From Panicum virgatum (taxonomy: Eukaryota; Streptophyta; Magnoliopsida; Poales; Poaceae): a stretch of 64,000 nt of DNA. Made by a program: the position numbers and the translations under genes. Positions 35,437-47,493 of this stretch are shown here, piece by piece; the first letter of the stretch is position 1, and every line of letters starts with the position of its first letter. The stretch covers positions 1,222,531 through 1,286,530 of the forward strand of contig NC_053136.1 in NCBI RefSeq assembly GCF_016808335.1, read 5' to 3'. The notes under the pieces are model-generated. The model worked only from the letters and a program-made list of their open reading frames with translations. It made no database searches and had not been told where the DNA came from.

Positions 35437-38400
35437 TCAGTCTTCTGATTCCTCATCGTCCATGGAATCCTTCTCATCGGGATGTATATACTGCTTCATG
35501 TATTCTTCCTCAATTGTCTCTTTCAGCAAACTTAATCTCTGGATGATTACCGGGTCGCTCATCTTCCTCGCATCCATAAAATCCGTCTCCTCCTTGTTGA
35601 GGTGGTATGAATCGAGCATCATTTTGATCCATTTGTGGAGTTCGTTGGGAGTTCTGCATGCAAACAACATATCAATAATGCCATGTCTCAGTCCGACTGA
35701 CTTCATGGAAAACATCTGATCACACCAAGCGCCTTAGCCCTCAGCTCAAACAAAAAGTAAAATGGCACCCATTTATTTAGCAGATTACAGTCGTGCCTAG
35801 CTCAACAGCTTGTTTTCTAACATATGATGAATTCACTTTATATATTCTGGATTTCAAATTTCAGTCATGTACCCAACTATGAACATTGTTCCATAAATCA
35901 TTACGTGGTATTTTATTTAGACATTTTACTTTTCATGGATAGATAGGAATCCAGAAAAACAGTCAAGCATCTAGGCACTGCTGAAGGATAACTAGTTGAG
36001 CAAACAAAAGGGGGAAAGGTCAGTGAATTATCAAGTCATATCATTACTTAAATAACATTACTTAAACATAATGTTGTCCAATAACTTCAAATAAAAGTAT
36101 AGATAAGGAATCAGAAAATCTATATGTATGGCAAAACTAATATGTCATATCATGAAATAGTTTTGCTGGTCATGAAATCAATATAACCAAATCTTCTTTG
36201 CCAATAAATTCTTACGTGTAAAGAGCATCTTCATCCTTGGTTTCTCGCTCATCTCCTGGAGAGAAAGCAGTTGCAAGAGCACCAAATCTCTCTTCAGGAT
36301 CTTCAATATTCAGCAGATACTTAATAAGCTTCATTTCTGGAGGTGAGATGCTCTTGAGGCTTTCCTTTGTAGTTATATAAATATGATACATTATGTCCTT
36401 GACCTGCACCATGCATATGAATAAGAAAAGGTTATCTGCAAGTTTTAGCCACTAATTTTGTACTAGTATATGCACTTATTTCTTCAAAATCTTATCATAT
36501 ACTTACTACACCGTATAATCAGAGTATCAAATTTAGTCATAGTTTTATACAACATGTTGGTGATTCGGAAGTCAAATATGAAATGGAAATAGAGCGCGCC
36601 TAACTGAGTCTAGAAATCCCATAGCATCTAATTATGCAATGATGTAAGGCAACCAACCTCATCCTTCATAGTCGTAGAGTCTTTTGCAGCAGCCCAAGCT
36701 CTGTTAATTAGAAGAATTAATGATGAGTCAAGTTCTTTAGCCTTAGCTAAGCTTTTGATCTTGTCACAGGCATCCTCTAGTGAAGAAGAATTCAGTATAT
36801 CGTCGAACTTTGACTGGGCAGATTCAATGTCCAACTGTTCCAGTGTGCAATCGTACGCATGGATTGCAGATAGACATTTTGCCCCAAGCCTGGCAACGCC
36901 TGCATAACATTTAGAGCTAATCAGCCCATAAGATAAAAAGCAATATCCAGAACAATAACTACACTGCAATTCATGTCTTCGCACCAATTCACACCAAAAG
37001 AAGATGGCAATAACTAGACTGATATGTTCATACAATATGTTGACTGGGTCAACATACCATCCAGATGAAGCAAAAGAGAAGACTAAATAAAAATAACCTA
37101 AACACAACTTCTATGTTGTGCATGTAACCTTTTTATCCATATTTTGAGATCTGGAATTGAACTAGAAATCATGCTCCATGTTCTCAGGAAGCAACAGGTT
37201 CTTAAGCTTAGTCTGTTTTAATATCCTTATCATAGTGTGAATATTTGTTAGTGGTTAATCACCTTATTAAAAAAATGACAGAAGGTAGACAGTTACCATC
37301 TCTCTCATCAAGGCCATTATAAGCATTCACAAGGAAATTAAGATGGCGAAAGAACTCCCCAGTGAAATCCTTTCGTCGTCTTGCAACAATAGCATTAATA
37401 TCAGCAGGGTTATCTCTAATCTCAGTGAAGAGTTCCATGTGCTTCTCTATTTCATCATCGATCTGAAAAATAATTGAAAGCATGAAAAATGTTACAAAAT
37501 TATGAGATAATGGACCTACGCATTTCTATTGTTTGGTTAGAAATCAACAGTAACGCTATCTAATCTAAATAGCTGAAATTCCAGAAATTGGCAGTGACAA
37601 AGATTGCGGTTTTTTAGGGCAGTAACAAAGATTATGTTGAGAATCGTCAAAACACACTGGACGAAGGTGCATAAAGAGACCAAATAATGACTTACCTTCT
37701 TGACTTTTCTAGCAAGTACAACCAACTTCTGCTTCAATGAAGAATCAGTCTCCATATCTATGCGCACTTGACAACGCTTGTAGAAGTGTTTTCTATACCT
37801 CTGCCACTCCTCTCTAAACACCAATACTTTTCTCCAGTCCTTTGTTTCCGGTTTCTTGTGCATGAAGAACTCAATGAACTTGTCGCATATTTCAGTCATT
37901 GTGTACCCCATTGCAACTTCAGGCTCAGTTTGGTCTTCTGCTTTAGCAGTACTTGGAGCAGCTACACAGCCTGCAATTACATGTTTGTCATGATGTAAGG
38001 CATACTTTTCTAAGTTACATAATGCTAGCCTGAGCATCCACAGCACACAGAGCGAGGGGTATATGACCAAGGAGATCAAACGTGTTATTACAAAAGTCAG
38101 CTTCAAGTATTTTTGAAACAAGGAAAAGATAAAAATCCAACTCAACATAGGTCCGATCGACATGCACACATTAGTACCCAAAAAAATTTGCCCACTGAAC
38201 TACAGTAAGACCAGTTCCTAAAGAATTTTGTTAATGAAGCATATACTCTGTTTATTATGAGGTTTCTTCTAGTTCTTATTATAAGCGCTTACTCACTGGC
38301 GGAGCTGTGTATTGGCCAACGTGGGCCGTGGCCCCCCCTTGGCCCAGACTAAATCTCAAGGATATGCTGCGATTTGGCCCAGACTAAATCACATCGCGGT

Positions 38401-39350
38401 AGTCGCATTTGCTGCGATACAGCCGGCCAGCGCCACGGTGCTGTGTATCTCGTCGGGAGTCGCCTCCCCCTCCGCCGCCGCCCCCTGGATTCTAGCTCCA
38501 CCGCCTGCCGCCGCTCATTGGCCTTCGTCACCTGCTGCTAGCTTCGCGAATCGCAATCTCCAGACTCCAACGGCTGCAATCGCCAATCCCCATTCCAATA
38601 TCCCAATCCCCAATCCATTTGTCGAATCCCTAATTTTCTAGACTGCCGCTGCACAGCCAGGGGAACTGAGCACGAGCAGGTCTTGTTCCTTCTTGGTCAG
38701 GGGCTCAGGAAGTCAGATTAAGGTAACTAGGCACATTCTTTATCTCTTCTTGATTATTCTTCCTTTCGAACCTCAAGTACAGGGGAACTGCTTTTAATTT
38801 TTTAGGTACAGATGGTTAAAGAAAAACCCATTTATGAATTTTTCAAAAGGAAAAGAGATGATCCGATTGTGGACCAAGAGGAACCTCCAGTTCCCAGCCT
38901 CTTAATTGAAATGGAACAAATACAAGATGAAGAACAACCATCAGTTAGTCACTTGTGAACATGTTGATCTATTTTATTATGCAAAATAGCCCCCCCTATG
39001 TTTGGTTTCTAGCTCCGCCACTGCGCTTACTCCCACAAAAGCAAATGACGAGCGCAACCGATTCAGTGCGCACTTGCCCAGTTGCCCACAAGCAGGCAGA
39101 ACCCAAACCATTCCCGCTCACTACAAAAGCTGAATGGTGACTTAAAAGAAGAGAGAAAGAAAGGGATTCGTGCCTTACGTGGTGGTGGTGGTGGTGCGGC
39201 GAGACGGCCGCGGCGGCTCCTCGACGTAGCAATGGATGGGGAGGCGGCGGAGGAGGAGGAGCAAGAGAGAGACCGCAAGAGAGCGGCGGACGTAGGCGCC
39301 GGCGAGGGCCGGGGAGCGCGGCAGAGGAGAACGCCCTGGTTCGTCGTCAT
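35437..39350 (-). CDS. Plastid-targeted protein of unknown function, At4g37920 family
   Basis: Six exons give 419 codons: 39350-39179, 37970-37696, 37462-37297, 36899-36658, 36403-36216 and 35653-35437. I recognise the conserved blocks MTEICDKFIEFFMHKKPETK, DWRKVLVFREEWQRYRKHFY, RRKDFTGEFFRHL, LAKAKELDSSLILLINRAWA and EDPEERFGALATAFSPGDE. They belong to the family annotated as uncharacterised protein At4g37920, chloroplastic. The first 65 residues are Ser/Ala/Pro/Arg-rich and fit a transit peptide; MTTNQGVLL is the most likely start. The protein is charged and mostly helical, without membrane segments or known catalytic motifs. The C-terminus is acidic (DSMDDEESED). Intron 1 (1.2 kb) contains a complete hAT-type insertion. 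Confidence 0.92.
38294..39023 (+). mobile_element. Non-autonomous hAT element in intron 1 of the At4g37920-like gene
   Basis: 730 bp with ends CACTGGCGGAGCT and AGCTCCGCCACTG, an inverted repeat with one mismatch. The exact 8-bp target duplication CGCTTACT is present at 38286-38293 and 39024-39031. Inside, 38812-38958 encodes 48 residues starting MVKEKPIYEFFKRKRDD. I recognise this as the N-terminus of hAT transposases carrying a TTF-type zinc finger. The rest of the transposase is missing, so the copy depends on others. It lies antisense to the host gene. Confidence 0.93.
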
Positions 39351-40884
39351 CGCGGCAGGGCGGTGGCAAGAGCGAGCGCAGCCGGAGGTCCGGAGCGGCG
39401 AGGACGGTACGGTAGAAAGGTAAGATTGGGGATGGAAGCGATGGGGTGGGGTCATTATGTCAGTCTAACGCGTTCAAGGAATGAATCCAACTTCATTTTT
39501 TTTCTTTTTCTGAACGGCGCTAGCAGCGTCCGCATATGCGATAGGAAATTCGCAACATTAAAAATATAACATAAACATAAAAAAGATTAATATTTGCAAA
39601 ATGAAACGCATCAAAATGCATATGGATGCGAAGGGTAAATTCCCACCGTCATGTCATAACGTTGTTTAATGCAACATTTATTAAAATCATGCAACATCAA
39701 GACAAGAGTACCGCAACATCAAATTCGTGCAACATAAAAAATCAACCCACAATCAGAATATCCCCATGGTAACATCTTCCAATATCGAAACCTGGGTTCA
39801 TTCCCCGGCACCAGAGCGTGCCAGGTCGCGTCATCGCCTCGACCGTCCGATCGGGCGAGCGGATGGCCTAGATCTTGCATTTGCCGATTGTTTTGCAAAA
39901 AGGTCCTCAAACTTTAATAAAATCAACCCGCAGTCCATCCTCCTCTCTCAGGTTTTTTTTGCAAAAAACCCCTCACCTTTCAGCAAAATCTTGATAAACC
40001 CCATTCCAAACTCTCCTCCCTCCCTCCTCCTTGCGGCCCTCTCTCTCCCTCCTCTCGCCGCCGCCCCCCCTGCGTAGGGCGGCGTGCCGTGTCTGTCGGC
40101 GCCCCAGCATGGGGGAGCGACGCGCAGCTCCGGCTCTGGCGCGAGGGTGCACCAGCAGGTCGAGCTCGGCAGGGGCGTCAACGCGGTTTGTTGGCGAGAG
40201 CAGTGTGCGTGCGGCGTGCCCCCCCTCCAGCTCCCCCTCCCGCTCTTCATCCTCGGCGCCCTGCTCCTGGTGGTGGCAGAGACGCGCGGCGCGGGGACCG
40301 GGTGGCCGTGCCAGAGGCCGGCGATAGAGGGCAATGCGTTGCCGCTTGCCGCTCCGCCCACCGGCTCCGTCTACTCAGCCGCAAACGTCATTCCCCCTCG
40401 CCTCTCTTCGCCGGCGACCGCGTCTGGGCTCAAGTAGTCTGCGTAAGCCGCCGGCGACGTTCCCCCTCGCCTTTGCCACTCGCGCCTTCCTTGGCTACTG
40501 ACCTCGTCGCGCCTCCCTGCTGCACTAGGATTGGCCACCAACACCAGTTCCAAGTGAGAACGTACCTCTCCCCATCCACTGTCGCTCGCGGCGGCGACGG
40601 CCGACTGCTTGCTTGCCTGCTCTGTCCTGCCCGCCTGCTCTGTCCTGCCCGGCCGCCGGGCTGCTACGCTCGGCGCGGGTGGGTGCGGCCGACTGTGCGA
40701 CACAGGCGAGCCGCGGCTGTGCGTCCAGGCCCGGCGGCGCGCGGTGGCCGAGCGGCTGGCGCGGCGGCTCGGCGTGGCTTCCTGACGCCGCGTGGCGTCG
40801 TCCTTCTTCGTTCTCGTCCTACACAGTGGCCCAGCGGGCAGCTTGGCGCGGCGCGGCGGCACGGGCGGCCCGGCGTGACCCCAC
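39351..40884. other. Intergenic; GC-rich low-complexity sequence
   Basis: 39351-39420 is the 5' flank of the At4g37920-like gene. 39500-39760 repeats GCAACAT phrases in AT-rich DNA. 40000-40884 is GC-rich, with overlapping open frames on both strands and no recognisable domain. This is the target side of the nested LTR insertion. Confidence 0.4.
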
Positions 40885-41774
40885 TGTAAGGATCACTGGG
40901 TGTCCGACCCTAGAGGGGGAGGGGGGTGAATAGGGTCGCTAATCGCTTTCTATCCTAGGGCTCAATCTATTTGCATAAGATAAACCTAACACGTCCTACA
41001 CATGCTAGTTATGACTAAGGTTTATCTATGCTACTGTCTACTTACCCCTAAAAGACTTGCAACCTATAGCCAATCCTAATCAAACTAACTAGGAAAGTAA
41101 AGGCACGCAAGAAAGAGAAAATGCGGAAACGTAATACGGTAAGTAAAGAGGTAAGGGAGAGAATATACAAACTCCCGTGAAAACACCAAGACACACGATT
41201 TAACGTGGTTCGGTTAGGACACCAAGTCCCTCCCTACGTCCACGGCCACTTGTCCAATACGAACAAGTGTGATGCCAAGTCTCTTCGCTTGATCACCGTC
41301 TTGCGTTCACCACCAAGACTTCCGGCAAGCAAAGGCTAAGTGGCGCCAAGTCACCAAGACAAGGCCACCGCCACCGTCTCTCTCAAAGCATCACCAACGG
41401 CACCGTCTTCACTATTGGAGCTTCTCACCAAGAGGGGTCTCCTTCCCCGCACAAAGTGTCGTTGCCTCTCCACACCAAGTCGAAGGGTCACACGACGAGT
41501 ACACGATTGCTTGTCGCAGCAAGACTTTGCTCAAGGGAGCTCTCGCAAGAACTAATCCCTATACAAGTGCACAAAGCACTCTCTCAAAGCTTCTCACAAG
41601 CTAGATATGACACTAAGCTTTGCTAGGATGGTTGGAGATGTTAGTTTGCTTGGGCAACACTTCCTTCAACTTTTCTGGCGTCCAACCATATGCAGCAACC
41701 GGCCTTGGGGGGTATATATAACACACACACACCCCAAAAGAGCCATTGGAAATGTGGCTGACAAAAAGCGTTAT

Positions 41775-42170
41775 CACCGGTTATACCGATGATCCACTTT
41801 GTGTCATCACCGGTTTAACCGGTGAGCACCTTTTTCCAACTAGCCGTTATACTTCAACGGCTACCTTAATCAACCGACGTAATCAACCGATGAATGTATC
41901 TTCATCGTCGGTTTAACCGGTGCATGTAACTGTCCCAGAGTTCCCGAAAACCAACTCTCTGGACAACTACACTAACGTTCACTTTGCCTTGATCGCCGGT
42001 TTAACCGGTGCTTGTAAAACTCCTGCTGCTTCTTCGGCCTCCAAGTCCATTACACCGGTGAGTGTAAAACACCCAACGCCGGTTAATCCGGTGCCAAACC
42101 CTAGCTCGTAGCTTCTATGTGTCATTGCACTGATGAGTGCAATTTGCTCATCATCGATTTAACCGGTGAT
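41775..42170. repeat. Array of ACCGGTTTAACCGGT-type palindromes in the outer LTR
   Basis: About seven units match or decay from the palindrome CACCGGTTTAACCGGTG, at roughly 41775, 41809, 41908, 41996, 42053, 42078 and 42153. They sit just upstream (in LTR orientation) of the TATA-like box at 41707-41715. Confidence 0.8.
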
Positions 42171-43497
42171 AGCAAATTGTCTTCATTTTGATCTTTTCGA
42201 CTTGGATTTTTTCACGGTCTCTTCAATTCTTGTCCTTTGGACCGAAGAGAACCACCGTAGGTGCGGCCCTTCGGGCCTAGCTACGCCTATCTTCTCTTTG
42301 TCATCACTTGAACTTAAAAGTCTGAGAATGATCATCTTAACAATCATATTAGTTGTAACACCCCAGTGTTACTGAGCGCTAATTATGAGCTTAGATTCGC
42401 TAATTAGGAGTTAATCTTGTCATTAGCGTTAATCGTGTTCGCGCGGTAAACATCGGTTTAGTCGAGTTCGAGCGTGTTTTTCTCCATGATCCGAGCTTCG
42501 AATCAACTTGCGCCCAAAACAAAAGTTGCAGACTTTCTATTCCTCTACAACTTCTATTTTGGTCAAATTTCATGTTCCCATATGAAATTTGTAGTTTTGG
42601 GCTATCAAACTTTGGTCAAAATCTGTGCAAACGAATTCAACTGGGCTACTGTGCTCTCGAAGTCGTACGCGCGCCGACGGCAACAGCACCGGCGACGCCA
42701 CGCGTCGGACGTCGGCGAACCTCGCCCGCCGCGCTCGCGTGCCCATCCTTATCCCCTCTCCCAGAGCCGTGTCCGTTTTCCCCTTTCTTTCTCCTTCCTC
42801 GCGCGTGGGTCGAGCCGAGCCCGAGCAGGCCATCGCCGGCGTCCCCGTCGGCCATCCTCGACACCCCGCCTCGATCCCTCGCGCCAGAGCTTCCCTGGCT
42901 TCGCCCTTTGCCTCCTCCACCCGTTCCCGATCTCGTTCGAGCCAACCCCGGGCCGAATCGACCTCCAGAGCGCCTGCGTCACCGGCCGCCATTGCCTCGC
43001 TGCGCCGGAGCTCCGCCCCTCCGTCGATCTCCGTCCTCCGGTCCACCTCCGCCCGATTCAAGCCGTGGTGAGCGTCTCCGCGAGCCCCTCATTGTCCCCG
43101 TCCCTTTTTCCCCTTCCTTCGGCACCGCCCTCGCCGGGGCACAGCTGCGCCGCCATGGCGGCCATGCTGCCATCGCGGGCGCACGCCGCGGGCTGCCCCT
43201 GTGCGGGGCCACGGGCCGTTGCCGCGCGCCCCGGAGCCGCCTGGGGGCCCTGGTCGTCGACCCAACCTGCTGCGCAGCCGCCGTGTCCCGCGCTGGCGAG
43301 AACGCCGCGCGCCCCTGCTTCGCCGAGCACCGCCGCCGCCTCTGCCTTGTGCGCCGCCGCCGCTTAGCTCCGCCCCGGGGTACCCCCGCGCGGGCCTCCC
43401 TGCGCGCGAGCTGCACGCTGCCCCGCCTGCGCTACCCCGCCGGCCGACCGGCCGACGTAGGGCCGGTGCGCTCGCGCAGGCGCGCCGCCGGCACGCG

Positions 43498-45136
43498 TGA
43501 AAGCATCTAGGCCCCTAATTCGAGTTCGGTAATTAATGACAACGGTTTGTGGATTAACGATTTCAGTTGAGATAATGAGTATAGGTTGATCCACGGATGA
43601 AAGAGATTTGATTGTGAACGTATGGAGTTTTGGAGATGATGAGCAAAGCTCAGGCTCAAGGCAAAGGTATAAAATAGGGCTTTTGTATTTTACCGGTCAC
43701 AAGGCGTTTAGTGGATGAAAAGTGACTGGATTTATTGGATAGATAGCCGTACTATCAAGAGGGGTTGTGTACTCATGCTTGACGGGTCTTTAGTGCCATT
43801 TTGCTCAAAATGTCTAGTTGCATGCATGAGGGCTAACGGCGTTTTGAAAAGATTTGAAAAAGACTAAGTTTGAGAGCTGACTGAGTAACGGCGGACAGTC
43901 CGCACCAGAGGGGCGGACAGTCCGCGACCGTTCCAGAGAGCTTGCAGAGTCTCTGGTGGGCTCGCGGACGGTCCGGCCCAGGTGGGCGGACGGTCCGCCA
44001 CTGTTTTTCAAATGTGTACCAGAAAGGGTGTCTGTCTGGTGTGAGCTTCAAAGTTGAACGGCGGACGGTCCGCCGGCTAATCTCAGGTTTGTACCAGAGA
44101 GGATGTTTCTCTGGTTTGGGCTCAAAAGTTAAACTGCGGACGGTCCGCTCCTGAGGCGCGGACGGTCCGCAGGCTAATCTCAAAATTGTTCCAGAGACGA
44201 TGTTAGTCTCTGGTGGGTTGGAACTTTTAACTGCGGACGGTCCGCCACTGGGGCGCGGACGGTCCGCCAGGGCTTAACGGCTAGTTTTGACATGCATTTA
44301 TTGCACTCTGACTCACTGGTTTATAACGGCGGACAGTCCGGTTTTTGAAACGCGGACGGTCCGCGACTTCGCAGAAAAGAGTGTAACGGCTAGTTTTTTG
44401 AGGGGTGTCTATATATACCCAATGCCCGGCCATTGGGAGGCTCTCTTGGCCATTTGGACAGCATACTTGACATCTTAGAGCTAAAGCATCCCTCTCTCAC
44501 ACACACTTGCTTAGAGATTGCATTCTTGAGAGTGTGAGAGCTTCCTAGTGTATTGCATCAAGAGTTTGAGCTTTGTGGCATTAGGGAAACTTCAAGCAAG
44601 CATCATCAACTTGTTACTCTTGGGAGTTGCCGCTCCCTAGACGGCTTGGATAAGTGGATTTCGTGGAGCTCCTCCAAGGAGATTGTTGAGGAGCCCCGAT
44701 TTCGGTTGTGAGAGGTTTTGTGCTCACCTCACCGGAGTGGTGAAGAGCAACTCTAGTGGAATCGAGGTGTGGAGCGGTTCCTTGATTCTAGCCGGCTCAA
44801 GATCAAGAGGTTCTTGATAGAGGAGCGGTTGATTCTTGGAATCCACCTCAACGTGGATTAGGGGTGACCGGCAAGTCATCGACACCACGGGATAATCTCT
44901 TGTGTCAAGCTTGGTTACTTCTCTTGCTCACTTTAATACTTGCTTTTACTTTGAGCAATTTACTTTACTAGAGCTTGATTTGTCTCTTGTCACCCTAGGT
45001 TGCAAACCCATCTAGAGATAGTAATAGCATGACATAGGGCTTTCCTTTGTTACTAATTAAATTTCTCTAGTGTTGTTGGCTTTAGATTTTAAACCGTCTA
45101 TTCACCCCCCCTCTAGTCGGTGTTCTTGATCCTACA
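43498..45136 (+). mobile_element. Solo LTR 3 (level 3, innermost)
   Basis: Starts TGAAAGCATCTAGGCCCC and ends GTGTTCTTGATCCTACA. It is flanked by the exact 5-bp duplication ACGCG at 43493-43497 and 45137-45141. Length 1,639 bp. A TATA box TATATATA lies at 44410-44417, preceded by an array of eleven GCGGACGGTCCGC-type palindromes. No internal retroviral domain remains. Confidence 0.9.
43890..44365. repeat. Eleven GCGGAC(G/A)GTCCGC palindromes in solo LTR 3
   Basis: Copies start near 43891, 43912, 43963, 43986, 44061, 44136, 44157, 44233, 44255, 44329 and 44352. Several come in pairs about 21 bp apart. Between pairs lie CCAGAG...CTCTGG inverted segments, giving nested hairpin potential. Confidence 0.92.
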
Positions 45137-47493
45137 ACGCGGCCGAGGCAGGCAGAGCAGGGGAGCCCCCCTCTCTTTTCTCTCGGTGCCACCGCCAAGT
45201 GGGGCCCACGGGTCAGAGGGGGGGTTAAGGATAGTTTTTCTTTTATTCTTTTTGTGATGTTTCAGCTGAAATCATTGAAATTTTGTATAAAATCGAGGAA
45301 AAATCCTAAAAATACAAAATAAATTTTGTTAGGTTTCTAAAATCGAGGTCTTCAGAAGAAAAATACTTGTGCGGGTGAAATGTCACTTTTGGCCCTGCTA
45401 AAATTATGATTTACGTTTAAGATAATTCATTTTGTATCGGTTGTTCTGTTTGTCTAAAAATTCTGAAAATTTTATGGTAGCTTACTCCTTGCATGTGTAG
45501 TCCACTGAAAAAGTTTCAGGTGCATGGCCTTTGTGTGTGTGTGTGTATCTGTAGTGTTTAATTTCTTTTCTAGGGTTGTGTTTAATCCTTCAAAGCGAGT
45601 TTAGTAACTTTTGCTTGTTAGGAAGCACTTCAGGCTAAAAGGAATTAGCAACCGAAACCCCATCTCAACACTACACCATTCCTTTGGACCGTAGTTTTGA
45701 GAGTGCTATTTATCGGTTTTGTCTATAATTTTAGTTGCGAGTACTGCATTGCATTGTATCTTTTCGTGAGTCTCATGCATGGCATATTTTATCGTATAGA
45801 CGTGGAAACCGAAGTCGCATACGAGCTGATTGCCGAGACAGTCCAGAAGCCTTCCGCAGAAGAACCGAAGCCAGGAGAAGTCGTTGATCAAGCTCCCGAA
45901 GAAGCCACTAACACTGTTGACCTGCAAGGCAAGCCCCGGAGCATATCCCTTATTTTAATTACTCCATGTTATACTTTAAGTATTGTGCATTTACATTCAA
46001 GGAATTGATTGGAACCATAGATGCATAATCTTGTATACCCAGTGTCTTTACTAGTGTAGTTATCGTTAGCACCGCTATGTTTAAGTAAACTCGGTAGAAG
46101 ACGGGTGATTTCCTGTCACCCGCGAGATATATGGTTGTTACTTCAGGCAGTGTTATGAGAAATAATGCAATGAGAAGGGAAATTGGAGACCGGGCGGAGG
46201 GAAAGTTGGACATGGTTATTGAGTAAAGAAAGTTAAGTCTCCGCCTGTGTCGATTGAGGACCGTTCCGTTGTTGGCCCTTTGACTGAGGATTGAACAGTA
46301 CTAACCACATACCGGGAGTAGGAGGTAGTCGAAATCGGTAAGCTAATTACCTTAATTGCGTCGGAATCTGAGTCTCGACCTGCGGTGCTGGGTAGGGTTG
46401 ACGGATGGTGAAGTGGCCCACGGGTTCACCGGGTATTCGCACGTGCGGGGCTCATCATCCGGGTGTTTGCGGGGTTGATTCAGACTTCGGGGTAATTGTG
46501 GGAACAGTTGACGTGTGTGGCCCGACGGGGTTTTCACGTGTCGTGTGAGTTAGGTCCACCTTGCAAGGTTAAATCGGATCGATTCGCCGTGACTCGCGGA
46601 TATGAGAGCCTTGGTCAATGCGTCGCATCGTAGTAAGGATTGAAAGGGCAGAAAGAGAAAAGATGGATTTATGTTGATGTTCTTGAAAAGATAATATGAT
46701 TAACCATGTATGCTCTAGAGAACTAGGCAAATCTAGTTTCTAGCTATCAACACAATTGGAGCTAAAATATTGAAAGTAGGGATCCAGTATTAGTAGCTTT
46801 TCAGCAAAAGAACTCCAGAGCCAAAAGCCTTGCATAATTAGGAGTCGGCTAAGTATATACCAATAGTCGGGTAAGCCTTGCTGAGTATTAAAGTACTCAG
46901 GGTTTGGTTGTAATCCTTCTGAGCAGGCTGTATTCCGGAAGACTTCGAGGAAATTGGTGCGTCCTGGATTGGTCAGCCTCTTCCTCCAGGTTGGACGGTC
47001 GAGTGGGTTCCGTCTTCTCCGTGAAGTGCTGGCAGGGGAGCCTCACATCAGTGGGCAAGATGCGAAGCTTTTCTTTTGTCATCGACGTTATCTACCGTAA
47101 TGTATTTTGAAACTTGTTTTAACCTGTTTGTACTTTCCGCTGCGTTTGAACTCTGTATTCGAAATGTAACCTGGCTTGTAAAACTTTATTGTAAATTAAT
47201 TTGGAGACTTTTGTTTAACTCTGGTTGTAAGTTAAGTTTGAAAACTTTTGTTGCTTGTAATCACATGTGCTCGTCTTTTGGTGAGAGTTCCCGTGTAATC
47301 GATCCTGGTTATAGCAGGCAGTCTGGGTATACTGGTGAAGTGCAGTAGCAGAGGATTAAGTTAAATGGTTGATTAGTGCACTTGATCGGTGTTATTTGGA
47401 CTGTTCTGTGACATTAGTCCAAGTGTTGTGTTGTCTATATCAATCACCAAAACATTATATTGAAATATGGCATGAGAGGCCATTTTCGCTACA

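Larger units (their letters stand above)
42354..47413 (+). mobile_element. Solo LTR 2 (level 2 of nest), same family as solo LTR 1
   Basis: Starts TGTAACACCCCAGTG and ends GTTCTGTGACA. It is flanked by the exact 5-bp duplication TTAGT at 42349-42353 and 47414-47418. It sits inside the outer LTR, whose two halves join across the insertion. Without its own insert it is about 3.4 kb. Like solo LTR 1 it has a GC-rich section near the 5' end (42660-43497 plus 45142-45235) and a long AT-rich remainder with the phrase GCAAGCCCCGGA. No coding domains were found. Confidence 0.85.
40885..47493 (-). mobile_element. Outer solo LTR (level 1 of nest), reverse orientation
   Basis: On the + strand it starts TGTAAGGATCACTGGG and ends TTTTCGCTACA. 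Read in reverse it is an LTR ending in CTCTAGGG...GATCCTTACA. The flanks CCCAC (40880-40884) and CCCGC (47494-47498) match at 4 of 5 bases, the difference being explained by CpG decay. Without its insert the LTR is about 1.5 kb. It contains a TATA-like TATATATAA near 41707-41715 and an array of ACCGGTTTAACCGGT-type palindromes at 41775-42170. Its 3' end resembles that of the inner solo LTR 3. Confidence 0.75.

Noticed and set aside
40089..40889. 266-codon GC-rich frame beside the LTR nest
   Set aside because: Low-complexity Arg/Pro/Ala sequence with open frames in other phases; no family resemblance.
44100..44365. CRISPR-like array of short repeats
   Set aside because: The repeats are 13-bp palindromes inside a plant LTR with unequal spacing; this is not a CRISPR locus.
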